Assembly (NCBI GenBank): GCA_900073065.1 | Contig: FJOG01000007.1 | Location: forward strand, 917,453 to 981,452 | Origin: Phialocephala subalpina | Taxonomy: Eukaryota > Ascomycota > Leotiomycetes > Helotiales > Mollisiaceae | Reading direction: 5' to 3' | Length of the DNA: 64,000 nt | Shown: piece by piece, positions 34,458 to 46,540 of the stretch | Layout: every line of letters begins with the position of its first letter | How positions within the stretch are numbered: position 1 is the stretch's first letter | Made by a program: the position numbers and the translations under genes | The notes under the pieces: generated by a model | What the model saw: only the letters and a program-made list of their open reading frames with translations | Told to the model about the DNA's origin: nothing | Databases searched by the model: none

Positions 34458-35357
34458 ATGCCTCCTTCATTATCTCGTAGCTCATTGAGCTGCTTGTCAC
34501 GATGCCGATGTCCAAATTCCCCAATTCCTCTCCGAACCTTCACTACCACTCCCTCTCTCTCCTCAATCGGCCCCGAGGACCCTAGATTTATCGAAGTACC
34601 TATGCCTCCTCAGCATCAAGCGCCCCCAAAAGTCGACGTCAAAGGCACTCTCCCTCCTCCTCGAAACCTCTTCCCCAGAAGAGCAGGCGACAAGACCTCC
34701 TCTGAGTACTTCGCCGCAGTGACCGCCGAACCAAAGGCCAAAGAGAAGCCCGCGAACGACTTGGTAGCATGGAAGCGTCGCATGGCTGCTACACGGCGAC
34801 AGAACCTCCGCGAAGGTTTGGTAGAATTATACGAACGGAAGGTGGCACACGATAAGATAGTTGCAGGACGAAGTAAAGGTCGACACGCAGCCAGAGAAGC
34901 AAAACTTTACGCGCCACAACGAGAAGACGAGCGCCTCACAAATCCCACCATCACAGCTGCGAACTCGGAATTGCAGACTGGACCTCTGCCAGATCCCGAC
35001 CGAGCTGCCCGTATTGCGGAAAAGGCTGCTCGTGTACAAGCCATCGAGGACCAGAAGGCAGAGGAAAGACGGGATGCGTTACATACACTATACATGAATG
35101 CAAGGAGCTTCATTACCACAGAGGAGCAACTTGATCAGCGGATCGAGTCTATTTTCACGAACCAACCGTTTGAAGCAAATAGTGAGGTTGACAACATTTG
35201 GGAGGCGGCTGGTCCTCCAACGACTGTGCAGGAGATGTTGAGTGTGGTCAATAAGACGGAGAAGAAAGCTATCAATTACCATCAGGGTCCTGCTGTGATT
35301 ACTGGCCAGCGCATGAAGAGAATTGCAGAGGAATTGACGGGTGGGAAAATGGATTAG
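34458..35357 (+). CDS. PET123: mitochondrial small-subunit ribosomal protein Pet123/mS26
   Basis: One exon, 299 residues. The N terminus (MPPSLSRSSLSCLSRCRC, then RTFTTTPSLSS) is Arg/Ser-rich without acidic residues, as in a mitochondrial targeting signal. The body is charged and largely helical (WKRRMAATRRQNLREGLVEL, AARIAEKAARVQAIEDQKAE), which agrees with fungal Pet123 (37S/mS26). It ends VITGQRMKRIAEELTGG. It works in mitochondrial translation. Confidence 0.75.
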   Translation: MPPSLSRSSLSCLSRCRCPNSPIPLRTFTTTPSLSSIGPEDPRFIEVPMPPQHQAPPKVDVKGTLPPPRNLFPRRAGDKTSSEYFAAVTAEPKAKEKPANDLVAWKRRMAATRRQNLREGLVELYERKVAHDKIVAGRSKGRHAAREAKLYAPQREDERLTNPTITAANSELQTGPLPDPDRAARIAEKAARVQAIEDQKAEERRDALHTLYMNARSFITTEEQLDQRIESIFTNQPFEANSEVDNIWEAAGPPTTVQEMLSVVNKTEKKAINYHQGPAVITGQRMKRIAEELTGGKMD

Positions 35358-35981
35358 TTGGATTATGTGGCAAGGGCTTTGTATATTATGTAGACAACAG
35401 TGTCATGATACTCCAATGTATGAACATTTAGTGGAGCCAGCATGTAGTGTTGTGTTTGGCAAGCATTAATACTTTTCCGTTCAGCGTTTCATGTCAAGGC
35501 TTTGTGCATTTCAATTCCGTAGAGTGACAATTTTCCTATCGTGGCCTGGACCTGCGGGCCTGCACCTAGTCCTGCTTGTATTCCATATATATTTTCGTTG
35601 AGGGATCACATGGCCTACGAAGTAGTCGGGCTAGTTTGCAACACGTTTCCTTCGAAGCGACACCTCAATTCTGTGTGTGCACATCAAGCGATGGACATAT
35701 CATTTGTCGAAGAAATTAATTGAACGTCAAGTTTTTCGGTGGCAAGTACAACATTTTTATCAGGGGGTCTCCAGTGGCATGCTGCCAATCATAAACATCT
35801 GCTCTGGTCCATTTCGTCGCGCTCGTCGATCATATACCTCGAACGACCTGGAATGCAGGGATCAGAAACGTCAAAGCCCAAAAACTGAAAACCAAAATGA
35901 TTTACAAAGAATATGCAGCCCCAAAGTCAAAGCATTTCAAAGACCTGAATTGAGGTACATGTCTATAAGACTTGAGCAGAC
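35358..35981. other. convergent 3' flanks, no gene seen
   Basis: About 620 bases between the end of PET123 and the end of the next minus-strand gene. Nothing recognisable. Confidence 0.4.
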
Positions 35982-37844
35982 TCAGGCTAACGTCTGATTC
36001 ATCTTAAAAGAGACCTCAGCATCCCCACCATCACCATTTTCCTCGTCAGCTTTTGAATGCTCAGCATTGGCACCTTCAACCACCTCACTCTCAACATCTG
36101 GGTTCGAAACCTCGGTCCCGCCCTCCTCCACAGCCGTGGGAACTGAATTTACGACATTGGTACCGGCATTCTCCTCCATCTCCGTCCTCTCAACCGCAGG
36201 ACAATCAGGACATGCCGCATACCCCTCCTCTCCCAGACAGGGCATGACCCTATCCCAAGCCTTCTCAAACCACCCCCTATTCTCATCCCCAATATTCTCA
36301 ATCAACCAATGCCAAACTTTAGGCGTGATCTCAAAGTAAACACCTTTAGTCGAAGAACTAGTAACGACGGGAGGCCATTCTAGGTGGGCGCCCATTCCGG
36401 GAATGCTTGCGTGGAAGAGGTATTGGTCGTGGATTTGTGCCTTTAAGCTGTCGACTGTGATTCTGAAGACTTGATTTCCGTTCTCGATTCTGACGTTGGG
36501 GCCGGAGCATGGGATGTTGATGAATATTCCTTCACCACGACGAGCGGTGATTAGACCAACTGGGTTCAAGGGATGAGAGAATCGGTGAGCGTTGAGGCAT
36601 TGGTTTTGTTGATGTGGAGTGATATTTGATGAAGCTAAAGCCTGTTGGGCAGCAGCTCGTTCTGCAGGAGCGTTTTTGAGAGCTTTTGGACCGAGAAGCG
36701 ATCGTCGCGGCGCAGCTGGTTGTGGAAGAGTTGCAAGAGCGCTTTGGGTGAGAATATGTTGTTGTTCTGTCGGAGGCAGTCGGTCGAAAAATGGATGTGC
36801 AAGAGTCTGCTGTGCCGGAGCTTGTTTTGCCAGATTCTGTCCAAGAGCCTGAAGTTGGGGGTTCTGCGCCAAGAAGGCTTGGTGAGAGAATTGCGGTTGG
36901 GTAATGGCAACGGCTCCTCGCCGGGCAGCCTTGTTTTTTTGAGCAGCAGTCTCCTGCTGAGCAACATGTCCTGATTGGATAAAGGCGTCTATCTCATGTT
37001 CAAGGTCTCTCCAGGAGCGAGCGTCATCTTCGCTCTCCGATGAAGTTTGAGGTAGCAGCAGCGCCTGAAGTGGCAATGGTGTTCGAGGGACATTGACGTG
37101 CGCACCGCTACCAGTACTGAGTTCAGTGTCTGGCGTAGTTTTCTCCTTGCTATTCGGCGTAGAAGGAAGTTTTTCCTCACTGGGTGAGCACTCCAAGCTA
37201 GTTTCAGAATCAGAGTCAATATCCTGTTTAGACCGCTCCATTGAAGACGCAATGACTAGCCAAGAAGCCAGGGCTAGAGGCAAAGGCTCTTCTCCAAATC
37301 CTCTGTGGACAAGATCACCATGTTGTCGATTCTGAGTTGAAAGGATCTTGCTTGGAATCGAATCGTGAGCAGAATAAGCAGATGGTTTTGCTGTTGGAAT
37401 GTGCTCGGTAGAGCGAGTCCATTTGCCAAGAAAAAGATCCCAGGTCGTGGGCCCGCATGATGTGATGCGTTCATCCCACCAGGGACGGCCGTCGGGAGCG
37501 TGGAATTGTTTTGAGTATATGGGAATGGGTTCGGTTGCGGGGAGATTGATGCCTCTAGCTCGTGCTAGAGCTTTAGTTACAGGGTCATCTAAGTTGTATA
37601 AGGTGAACAGCGAGCGGGAGAGTGGGGTTGGGGCTTTCCAGTAGGTTGGAAATCTGACTTCCCTTCTCCATGACTTGTCGTGGCAGAATGATTCTGGATC
37701 TAGAGGGTTGGCTGCGTCTTTCCATTTCTGAATCCCTCCATTGATGTCCAATGCCGAAAGACGATCCCAGGGAGGAGGGCGGAAAACAGCGGGAGATAGT
37801 CCTGATACTCTGCCAGTTTCGTAGATCCAAGAATTTTTGGCCAT
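35982..37844 (-). CDS. hypothetical protein, 620 residues
   Basis: From the ATG at 37844 (MAKNSWIYETGRVSGLSP) one uninterrupted exon; upstream codons in frame begin with GTG only. Residues 1-170 are Pro/Trp-rich (WKDAANPLDPESF, WWDERITSCGPTTWDLFLGKW). The middle is disordered and Ser/Glu/Gln/Ala-rich, and a folded-looking part from about residue 420 to 560 contains GEGIFINIPCSGPNVRIENG and WHWLIENIGDENRGWF. The C terminus is an acidic low-complexity tail. No signal peptide or membrane segment. I do not recognise a family; it may be restricted to related fungi. Confidence 0.6.
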   Translation of the reverse strand: MAKNSWIYETGRVSGLSPAVFRPPPWDRLSALDINGGIQKWKDAANPLDPESFCHDKSWRREVRFPTYWKAPTPLSRSLFTLYNLDDPVTKALARARGINLPATEPIPIYSKQFHAPDGRPWWDERITSCGPTTWDLFLGKWTRSTEHIPTAKPSAYSAHDSIPSKILSTQNRQHGDLVHRGFGEEPLPLALASWLVIASSMERSKQDIDSDSETSLECSPSEEKLPSTPNSKEKTTPDTELSTGSGAHVNVPRTPLPLQALLLPQTSSESEDDARSWRDLEHEIDAFIQSGHVAQQETAAQKNKAARRGAVAITQPQFSHQAFLAQNPQLQALGQNLAKQAPAQQTLAHPFFDRLPPTEQQHILTQSALATLPQPAAPRRSLLGPKALKNAPAERAAAQQALASSNITPHQQNQCLNAHRFSHPLNPVGLITARRGEGIFINIPCSGPNVRIENGNQVFRITVDSLKAQIHDQYLFHASIPGMGAHLEWPPVVTSSSTKGVYFEITPKVWHWLIENIGDENRGWFEKAWDRVMPCLGEEGYAACPDCPAVERTEMEENAGTNVVNSVPTAVEEGGTEVSNPDVESEVVEGANAEHSKADEENGDGGDAEVSFKMNQTLA

Positions 37845-38842
37845 GGTGTATGTAAGTCGTGATTGAAAATCGAGCTTCTCGTTTTGTGCTCTTGAGGCTT
37901 GGGAAGTAGTTGGAGTTGTGAGAGTTATTTTCACAGAGGAGAGAGGAATGGAAACTTTTATATTACGCCTCTCGTAAACGATGCAGTCCGGTCCAGATAC
38001 AAATCTTTAGAGAAGATGACTGAACATTCTCAGCCCTAGCTCAAATTGTAATCCTTAAGCTCAGTTAAGATTTCCGGTACTACTCGTCCAGAAGATCTTG
38101 TACAGAAATAGCAAGTCGTAGTGAGGGTAGTTATGCCTCGACTAGCATTCTTGTGTGATGAAAACACGCGTAGAGCTAACTTCAAACACAACTGATTCAT
38201 TAAAGTTAGACAGCGGGCAGAAACATGGTTTTGTCAGTGTGTTGTGAAAAGTAAACACATCATGGTTAGAATGTTGATCCTTAGAGCCCTTTGAACCCCT
38301 GATTTTATAAATACGACCCCTTGAACTAAATGCCTTACCTGAACACTGGAGAGGCAGATGTGAAGTGACCCACGTGACGCTACCACACTTTGAAGCAGAG
38401 CCGCCATCATCGGTCCCACATTCTCGAAGCATATGAAAGGTAAGAACACTATAATAGGTGTGAGCGTTCTGACTCATCTCTGACTGTCTAGCTTGACTAC
38501 GGCCGGTATGACGAGAAAGGGCTTTTGAGATTTGCCGGAACCAGCCATGACCCCGAAGTCTCATGCTGGAAAATACCTCGTGCTATCTACCTAATTCTGG
38601 ACGTATGCACTTGCAATAACGTACAATTAAGCTTGCTATTCTGCCACTTTCAGAAAGAAATGATATCTCAAACATTCTCAAAGTCCCAAAATACAAAACA
38701 ATAGAGGATTGGCACGAATACAAGTAGCGATGGATCGCATGATTAGAATTAAACCAACATACATTAATATTCAAACACTTACAAGAAGGGTGGATGTATA
38801 TCAAATGCAACCCAACGCCGCCGCTGCTTGTCCATCCCAAGA
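37845..38842. other. intergenic, no gene seen
   Basis: Promoter of the upstream hypothetical gene (minus) and 3' flank of the MFS gene (minus). Scattered short frames only. Confidence 0.4.
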
Positions 38843-41309
38843 TCATAGATTTTTGATCTCAAACCTCGTCCTTAAGCCCTCACCCCACTTCAGTATCGCC
38901 CAAGGCACAGGAATCAAGGCCATCGCAACAAAAGCCAGTAAGCTGTTTCCCCATCCGAGACCGAGCGTGTCGTACATCTTCTGGCCGGCGAGGGGTAGCA
39001 CAGCTCCCATTATACTTCTGATGACGGTGTTTGCGGCAAGAGCGCTTGCTGCATAGATAGCGAAGGCGTCGATAAGGTAGAGGGAAATACACATGAAAAC
39101 CGCCATGTTGCCGATGCCGATCAGGACTGTGGCAAGAATAGGGACAATCCAATGAACGTGTTTATCTGCTGTCCACTATGGTGTGTTGTTAGTATGGGGN
39201 NNNNNNNNNNNNNNNNNNNNNNNNNNNNNNNNNNNNNNNNNNNNNNNNNNNNNNNNNNNNNNNNNNNNNNNNNNNNNNNNNNNNNNNNNNNNNNNNNNNN
39301 NNNNNNNNNNNNNNNNNNNNNNNNNNNNNNNNNNNNNNNNNNNNNNNNNNNNNNNNNNNNNNNNNNNNNNNNNNNNNNNNNNNNNNNNNNNNNNNNNNNN
39401 NNNNNNNNNNNNNNNNNNNNNNNNNNNNNNNNNNNNNNNNNNNNNNNNNNNNNNNNNNNNNNNNNNNNNNNNNNNNNNNNNNNNNNNNNNNNNNNNNNNN
39501 NNNNNNNNNNNNNNNNNNNNNNNNNNNNNNNNNNNNNNNNNNNNNNNNNNNNNNNNNNNNNNNNNNNNNNNNNNNNNNNNNNNNNNNNNNNNNNNNNNNN
39601 NNNNNNNNNNNNNNNNNNNNNNNNNNNNNNNNNNNNNNNNNNNNNNNNNNNNNNNNNNNNNNNNNNNNNNNNNNNNNNNNNNNNNNNNNNNNNNNNNNNN
39701 NNNNNNNTCACTGAAGAAGTGGTGATACTTACGCCATAGATAAATAATCCGCAGGGTATTAGACAGTATGCAGGAATCAGAAGCTGGAGTCGGAACTCAG
39801 GCTGAAGTGCGTTAAGTTGGCCTTGAGAGGACTCCCCTGCAGCGGCTGCTTCTTCGGCTGCCTTTCGAGCTTTGAGAACATGGTCGGTCGCCCAAGCAAA
39901 GAAGAAAACACCAGCAAGAGATCCTACTCCCAAGCCCATGAATGTGAGACCAACCGATCCAGCTGAGAAATGGTACGTCTCCTCAAATACAGGAGTGAAG
40001 GTAGTGAACAAGAGGTAGAGATATCCGTAAACCACTCCAACGTAGATAGCAGTACCAAGAACGACCGGTGAGAATATGAGCATCTTTGTTGGTCGTACGA
40101 TGGAATGAAGGAAGTAGTCTTTGGGAGAAAGGCCGACATCGAGTTTGGAGCGGAGTTCCATGTTGCCAGTTTCTTTTTGTAGACGTTTTGTTTTCTTTTG
40201 GAGGATTGTCGGGCCATATGTTTCCCGCATGAAGATCAGACCTGAGATGCCAAAGGTCCCTGAGAGCATGGCCAAGACCCAGAAGGCCCATCGCCATCCC
40301 TTAGCTTGAGATAGGTAACCGCCAGCTACAGGACCGATGATGGGGCCGAGCTATAGGAGAGGAGACGAGGTCAGCATTTTTGAAATATAGATTTCAAGAA
40401 AGCTGTTTCAACTGCAGAGAGCTCTTTTCAGCGTGGAAAACTTACAATCGGACCCATCACGAACCCTGACATAGCCTTCCCCCTTTTCTCTTGTGTAACA
40501 AGATCTGCGATTGTTCCACCACCTTGTGTCGAGAGTCAGCAAAGCCACGAAAGCCATTTCGGATGTGCCAGAATCGCCGGAACGTTGATGATAGGCAGCA
40601 TACCGTTTGTCAGAGGAGCACTACCAAACACGCCTGCCAGGAATCGGAAACCAATGAGCATATTCAGATTTGTAGCCAGAGCACATGCGATCGTAAATGC
40701 TAGGAAGCCAAGGTTGCAAAGATGGTATACTGGCATTCTGCCATATATCTCGCTTAATGGTGCAAAGAAGAGAGGTCCCACTGCAAAACCCAAGATATAG
40801 ACGGACACCACGAAACTTGCCAACTCTATGTTGTCACTCTTGAATTCCTTCATCAATTCCGGTACACCAGGCGCGAACATCGAAGAACCCAATGGAGTGA
40901 CAAAGCAGATGGCAGATACGATAGCGATGTTGAGGACTTTTAGCGATTTACTAAAGTTCAGAGGGTTCTGAGGATCGTCCGGGCCATCCCACCAGACTAT
41001 GTTCGAATCTTCGGATTCCTCGGCAGATATTTCGTCCCCTCCCTTCTCTACATCCTTCCGATCGTGAGCGGTGGAGGCTCTTCGGTGTGCATCTGCAATC
41101 GATTGTCTTCGCTTCAATTCTCCTCGCTCGTCGAGGACGTAGCCTTCGTTTGAGGGGATGTCCGCATCGTGGCCTTCGTAGGCGGCTAAGGTTTCCTTCT
41201 CTTGGTCCGTCAATTGTCGGTCGGGGTGCGATGGTCTGTGGTAATGGTGGTTTTTGTTAGGTGTGGTCTCTGAATCAACCTGCGTTACTGGGACATTTGA
41301 AGTCGCCAT
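38843..41309 (-). CDS. MFS multidrug/polyamine-type transporter (12 TM), with sequence gap
   Basis: A drug:H+ antiporter-1-like exporter in the plasma membrane. The N terminus of about 125 residues is hydrophilic and ends NIVWWDGPDDPQNPLNF, a signature of fungal drug transporters. Exon 1 runs 41309 to about 40609 and holds the first TM segments with PLFFAPLSEIYGR. A short exon (GGGTIADLV, RGKAMSGFVMGPI) follows, then a long one from about 40351 (LGPIIGPVAGGYLSQ) to about 39734. The next part lies in 508 undetermined bases (39200-39707). The last exon (39178-38843) starts WTADKHVHWIVPI and contains SLLAFVAMALIPVPW. The gap covers the exon around TM10, so the gene is probably intact but incomplete here. 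Confidence 0.85.
39200..39707. other. assembly gap (N run)
   Basis: 508 consecutive undetermined bases inside the MFS transporter gene. Open frames crossing it have no meaning. Confidence 0.99.
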
Positions 41310-42556
41310 TCCGGTGCTCTGGATGATCTGCCATTATGTCAACCGGCGTGTACGCCGTAATTCTCAACATGACGGGCAATTGTCTTCAACAGAGAAGTAT
41401 GATAGAGAGTCAAAAGGAGCTACAGGTCACACAAGAAGGGATGAGGTTGTTGGAAATTGTAAGCTTACTTTGTGCTACGGCTCTATCCGTCTGGGGAAGC
41501 GGGGCGCTATGCTGACCTAAGATCTTTTGTTGCGACTGGTGTAACTCGAGTCGCGTTGCGGAAAATATCTCAAACTTGCACAATCAGACGGCGTTCTTGA
41601 ATCCTAACAAAAGGCTACGACCTTTGAATCATTTACACTCCAAAAAAACAATAACGGCACAGTGCATTCTATTGTTGACTGCCCCAATTGAACGATAGCT
41701 CCGTCGGCTTCGGATCGGAATTATACCTCCTTTCAAGATTGTGCAGCTAGTGCAAGGTTTATGCATGTTATGCAACGAATCATGCCTCTTATGTCGAGTT
41801 ATGCATGCAGCGGATAAATTCCTCAACATCTCCCAGAAAAGATCCCCCTTCTCCCCAACCAGCGGCACAGAAATGCAAACCTCGATGTGAAGCCAATAGC
41901 GACCCCAGGAAACAGTTTCTTGGTAACTCCGGCGGGGTTTGAACTGGAACTGTACGGAAGTTGTGTAATCCATCCTCAGACTCGGAATCATTAATAGGCA
42001 TCTTCTGAATTGCATTGCCTCTGGAGTGCATCAAGTGGTGCGACATCGACAAATGAGCATGTTCACTTCCGTGTCCCTCGAGCAGGCTTTGAGTGAGCCT
42101 GACGAAAGAGCGACGGATGGCGTACCGCATCGCCTGAGTCGTCTGAGGTTTCAGTTGACAAGGAAAGTCAAGGCGAACAAGACCTACACACCGATTCATC
42201 CTGTTCGCCAGAGAAGAGTGAAACCTGGAAGTTATTTCCACTTCTCGTGATATTCACATGACAGGGTTCTCAGCAAAATCTCAATTTCGTTGATACGCCT
42301 TTACACTTTCGCGATTTCTAGATTTCATTCCTCTGATATCTTACGCTGAATCATAGGTCGCAAGATGGAGAAAAGAGGAATTTAAATGCACGTGGTACAT
42401 CGCTACCTCTCTCCCAGCCATCGTGCCTTCCCAACATGATATGCTCCTTCCCAGAACACCACAACTCTCATTTCCCCTCACTTAAAAACACCTTTCGGTT
42501 CTCCAATCCTTCCTTGCCTTCTTCTTCATGACCCACAGCCAACTCTTCAACCCAAT
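41310..42556. other. intergenic; one weak minus-strand frame
   Basis: Includes a minus frame of 136 codons (42199-41789, starting MNRCVGLVRLDF) with no recognisable domain and no splice signals. I could not decide whether it is coding. Otherwise nothing supported. Confidence 0.3.
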
Positions 42557-42784
42557 TCATTCTCTGTCTATCAAAGTACCCAAATCATAAAGACTGTCAG
42601 CCGCCGAATATGGCCTCGGCCTAGGAGGGACGTATCGTTCGACTCTGACTTCTGGTTGGGTAGTGATCAACTGGGGAAACGAGAAGGAGCACTGTCCGAC
42701 TTCGGGGGTCTCGAAGCTGCTGACCTCGCCGTTTGCTTGTGCTGGTGGGTATGGGTTCAATTCAATCGACATCTGTCGGAGCAT
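42557..42784 (-). CDS. possible small protein, 75 residues
   Basis: An ATG-started frame beginning MLRQMSIELNPYPPAQANG and ending YSAADSLYDLGTLIDRE. Its composition looks protein-like and Pro-rich, but no family is recognised. It overlaps a longer plus frame; either could be spurious. Confidence 0.3.
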   Translation of the reverse strand: MLRQMSIELNPYPPAQANGEVSSFETPEVGQCSFSFPQLITTQPEVRVERYVPPRPRPYSAADSLYDLGTLIDRE

Positions 42785-44398
42785 TGATGATTTGGCTGAG
42801 GTAAATGATTGTTTTTGTTCTGCTGCAGATGTGCATGATGTTGATTTGGATGCAGATAACGAGAACCGAGAACGAGCAGAAGAACGCCGAGATGCGGACG
42901 CTCAATCAAGTGCAGACAAGCTTGGCAACGACCTTCTTGAGGTTTTCTGACTTCATTGCAGGAGCGCTAACAAGAAGATGGAACGAAAACGACGCGTCGT
43001 GGTCGGCCACTCGCTATCAAAGCAACGTCCCCAAGGATGATCGTAGCACCTTAAATCCGTGTCATTATCCGTCCCGATGATTGCGATGTTCGTCTTCTTG
43101 TTCTCAGTGTTCTGCCCTCAAGTCAGTATCATGCACCTTTCCGGCAGAACACGACAATCACGAACCTGAAGGCTCAACCACACCATCAATGCTCCAACAG
43201 ATGTCGAACAATTGAACCCGTTTCCACCAGCATAAGCCAACATGCCTGCCTTCAAGTCAGTATCCTCGAACGCTTCTAATAGGCGTTGTAACTCACCTTG
43301 TGCTTGCTTCCATGTTAGCGCGACAACAAGAAGATGGGACGAAGATGACGCGTCGTAGTCGGACAATGAGAGGGTTGCAGACACTACAAGGTGAGTGACG
43401 ACCTTTCGCGTAGATTTCAAGTATACTGACCTGAAGACAGGAATGCTAAGATTGAGAAGACAGAGATCGCGATACGGATGAAGCATGAGGGCTATACAAT
43501 GTCCAGGCCACTCTGGCAGATCCTCCTGCGATCACATCAGCTGCAACAAGAAGAAGGGAGGAAGATGATGCGTGTCGGCAGGCAATGACTGCAGAGCCTG
43601 GACGGTGAGTGACCACCTTGCTTCAACAGATGCACAAGGCGGATGCTAACTTGAATACAGGAATTCTCGAGCGCCGACAAAGTAGACCAATTGCAACGAG
43701 AGTTTACACCATGATGCCGCCCTCCTGCACGCAATCCCTATCGATTTCACACTGCCGCCTCCAAGGCGAAGGGCAGAGCGATCTCGGACACTGTGACAAT
43801 GGTGACGATCTGGTGAATGTTCAAGCTCCACATCCTTGACTAGGTACGCGCTTGGAGTTGCAGCCAATCTCCGTCCAAAATGAATCAACCATGGACTTCA
43901 CATTTACTGATGTTCCATCAAATAGACATCTACGTCGATATTCAACATTGTCAAACCCAACAAACACTCTGCGAAACTTCTGGAAACCACGAAACTTGGA
44001 TCATACCAAGCCACTGCCACCTTTTATCGAGTCGAACCTCAAAGCCCACTTCTGCGAATGACTGGTTCGACGTCACTCGACACGCGTGAATGGACCACCA
44101 GCTTGTGGATCTCAATACACATTATCTTACCTGCGTATTCATACAAATATGCATGCACATGGACAACCATCTCAAGGAACATCAACATTAGGATTTCCGA
44201 AGGGATCATCACACGAACATCTCGAACAACAATACTATAACGCAAATTACAACATAAAGTGTGCTCGTACTAAAGCCCTTCTTGCCCTGTCGACTCCTGT
44301 CACAGTATCCAAATCAATATGGCGTACATAATGAAGTGGCCTGTCTGATGGAGAATCAATTGCCAGCGCCTTGGAGAAATAATACTACAAATACAAAT
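42785..44398 (+). other. decayed region with three diverged repeat units
   Basis: Three related segments at about 42965, 43318 and 43535 share a sequence close to ACAAGAAGATGG followed by GACGCGTCGT. Units two and three are followed by GTGAGTGAC, an intron-like stretch and ACAGGAAT, as if exon and intron had been duplicated together. No continuous gene can be assembled. Between 43860 and 44340 several frames (for example one with GQPSQGTSTLGFPKGSSHEH) look like remnants. Confidence 0.35.
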
Positions 44399-45240
44399 GG
44401 CACAAGCTGCCGAAACCTTGGCGATGGATATTCTGCGTAGAGAACAGGCACGAGTTTCACAAGACTTCGCGTTGGAGATCCTTGGAAGAGAACGTGTACG
44501 GGCTGCATAGAACTTGGCGTCAGAAGATCAGAGTACTTTCAACAACACGAGGCGACAGCTGCGTGTGGATCTTTGGCCCAGCAGCGACTGGATCGCAGGA
44601 ATGCGCTGGAACAGCAAGAACGAGCCCAAGAAACGAAAAAGCAGCGGAAGCAGGATGTCCAAATTGCTAGAACTAAAGAGGAAGAAATACGAGAAACCGA
44701 AAGGCAGGTAGTTAAGGATGAGAAAGCTGCTCTGACGGGGGAGAAAAAAGCCCAAAAGCAGCTTTGAAGGATCAACGCGATCACGAGGCCCGAATCGCTT
44801 GGATGGAGATAAAGAGGTTGGAGCAAAAACGGAAGGATGAGAAAGCGTGTGTTGAACTAGAACGTCAGCACAATGAGTAGGGCTCGTGTGCTTCGTGAAC
44901 TCGAGACAGCAGACCAAGCCGCCCTCAAGTTTCAGCCCGAAGAGGAGCGCGGAATGCAATAAGCTTGGCTTACGGAAGAATGATAAGAGCAAGATACCGA
45001 CTCTCAGGCGAGCTCCTCAACGACATCCAATACCACACGAGAGATCGTCCTGGCGTCGTCAAGTTCGAAAAGGACTTCAAAGTCCTAGAAGGACACAGGA
45101 ACCAATGAAAGAACAAGAGACTCGAGGGAAGAGCCTTCTCTCGCTTTTTCATCGACAGATCTGAATGATGATGCATACTTTCCAATGAAGAAATCGAAGT
45201 GGAAACGCATGTTCAAGTGGCGCTCCTCGAGTAAGTGAGG
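44399..45240 (+). pseudogene. decayed coiled-coil protein gene
   Basis: ATG at 44399 opens a helical sequence (MAQAAETLAMDILRREQARV) that stops at 44508. In shifted frames it continues as strongly charged coiled coil (ALEQQERAQETKKQRKQD, EARIAWMEIKRLEQKRKDEK) to TAG at 44878. After that comes RVLRELETADQAALKFQPEE with further stops, and finally DAYFPMKKSKWKRMFKWRSS with a stop near 45235. At least five stops or frame changes. No family recognised; it is not functional as read. Confidence 0.5.
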
Positions 45241-46540
45241 ATTGAGATGCCTTTGAGTCTCTGTTTCTTTCAGCATGGTATTTATGCTGATCTGCGATGT
45301 CGAGAACACGACAAGGTATTAGGATATTCAGAAGTCAGATGACTCAGTACTAACCTTTTGATCTAGATACATATTTTCATCAGGCAGTACAGCGAGACAT
45401 TGCCTTACACAAGCAGAATGTGGCGATAGGCGTTCTTCGCGCGACGTGGCTTCAGGTGAGTGAATAGGTTCTCATCGTGTTTTAGCTCACAGATCAAGGG
45501 AGTTTCGCCAGGTCAAGGTTCATTATTACTTCTTATATAATAAACGGTCTCGATCAAGAACACCGTGGTAAGAGGCACGACTAAAGTCTTTTCAGTCGTT
45601 TTCACTTTAGGGGTTTGCTCGTTACCTCGTTAAGCAAGATTATTTTAGGCTGCACCCGCTAACGCGCAGCGGTAGCACCATTTTATTAGGCGTTGACCGC
45701 TAAAGCTAGGCTATTCCAGCGCAGTGATATGCCTGTAGGACGACGCCAGCCCCCACGAAACTGTCTTTAAACATTATTTGACGTCCCACTTGGAATTGAC
45801 GTGAGACTTCTCATACCAGTATTACCCGTCCAATTATCAGGTTGGATTCACAGCGGATCAGCTCTCCGGTATGCACAACATGCGTTCTCGTGGCGCAGTC
45901 ATACAGAAGCCACCGATACGCCAACGATATTGAGAGTACGCTCACCCCACAAAGCAATCATACATATAAATTTGAGGGCTTTGATCAATTGAGAAGATGG
46001 ATGTGTTTATCGTCCGTGGAAATACCTGCATCCTAAAGGAGGCTCCTGCAGCGGTCCGTTGCGAGACATTCGGGCGGGATCAACTGATTAGTTGATTTTG
46101 CCCTTCGGTATGTCACTCATCGTCGCCCGAGTGGATGATGACTGGAGGTATATTCTTCATCTCTTCATCTCTTTACTCCACTGAGAAAAATTCCCAAAGA
46201 GCTGATGTCAGGCGAGGAAAGCTCCAACAATGCCAAGCATAGGGAATGGCTTTTATGTGCCTCAATGAAAGCCATGTTAATATTATATATCTTCTGTTTT
46301 ACTACAGAACTCTTCAGGCACTTGTGCGCATCATCTTCAGAGTCTAAGGATGGCTGAGACTTTTGAGACATGTCACGGTCTCGATCCCGTCAATGACGGG
46401 GTGAAATTTGAGGGGTTTGTTCCAATCAGTCACATTCGATACAATCCCGATGGCTCTTCCCCTAACACTGCTATAAGATGCATCCCTGGGCAGCTTGAGT
46501 CCTCAGCTTCTTTGCTACGTACGTTCTATCCTTGATAAAA
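45241..46540. other. gene-poor stretch; possible transposon relic at 45540-45760
   Basis: A patch at about 45540-45760 follows AT-rich sequence and contains GCACCCGCTAACGCGCAGCGG and ACCGCTAAAGC, partly self-complementary, unlike surrounding DNA. It might be the end of a transposable element, but no family can be named. No gene supported in the rest. Confidence 0.3.

Noticed and set aside
39152..39739. Open frames running through the N block
   Set aside because: They consist almost only of undetermined residues.
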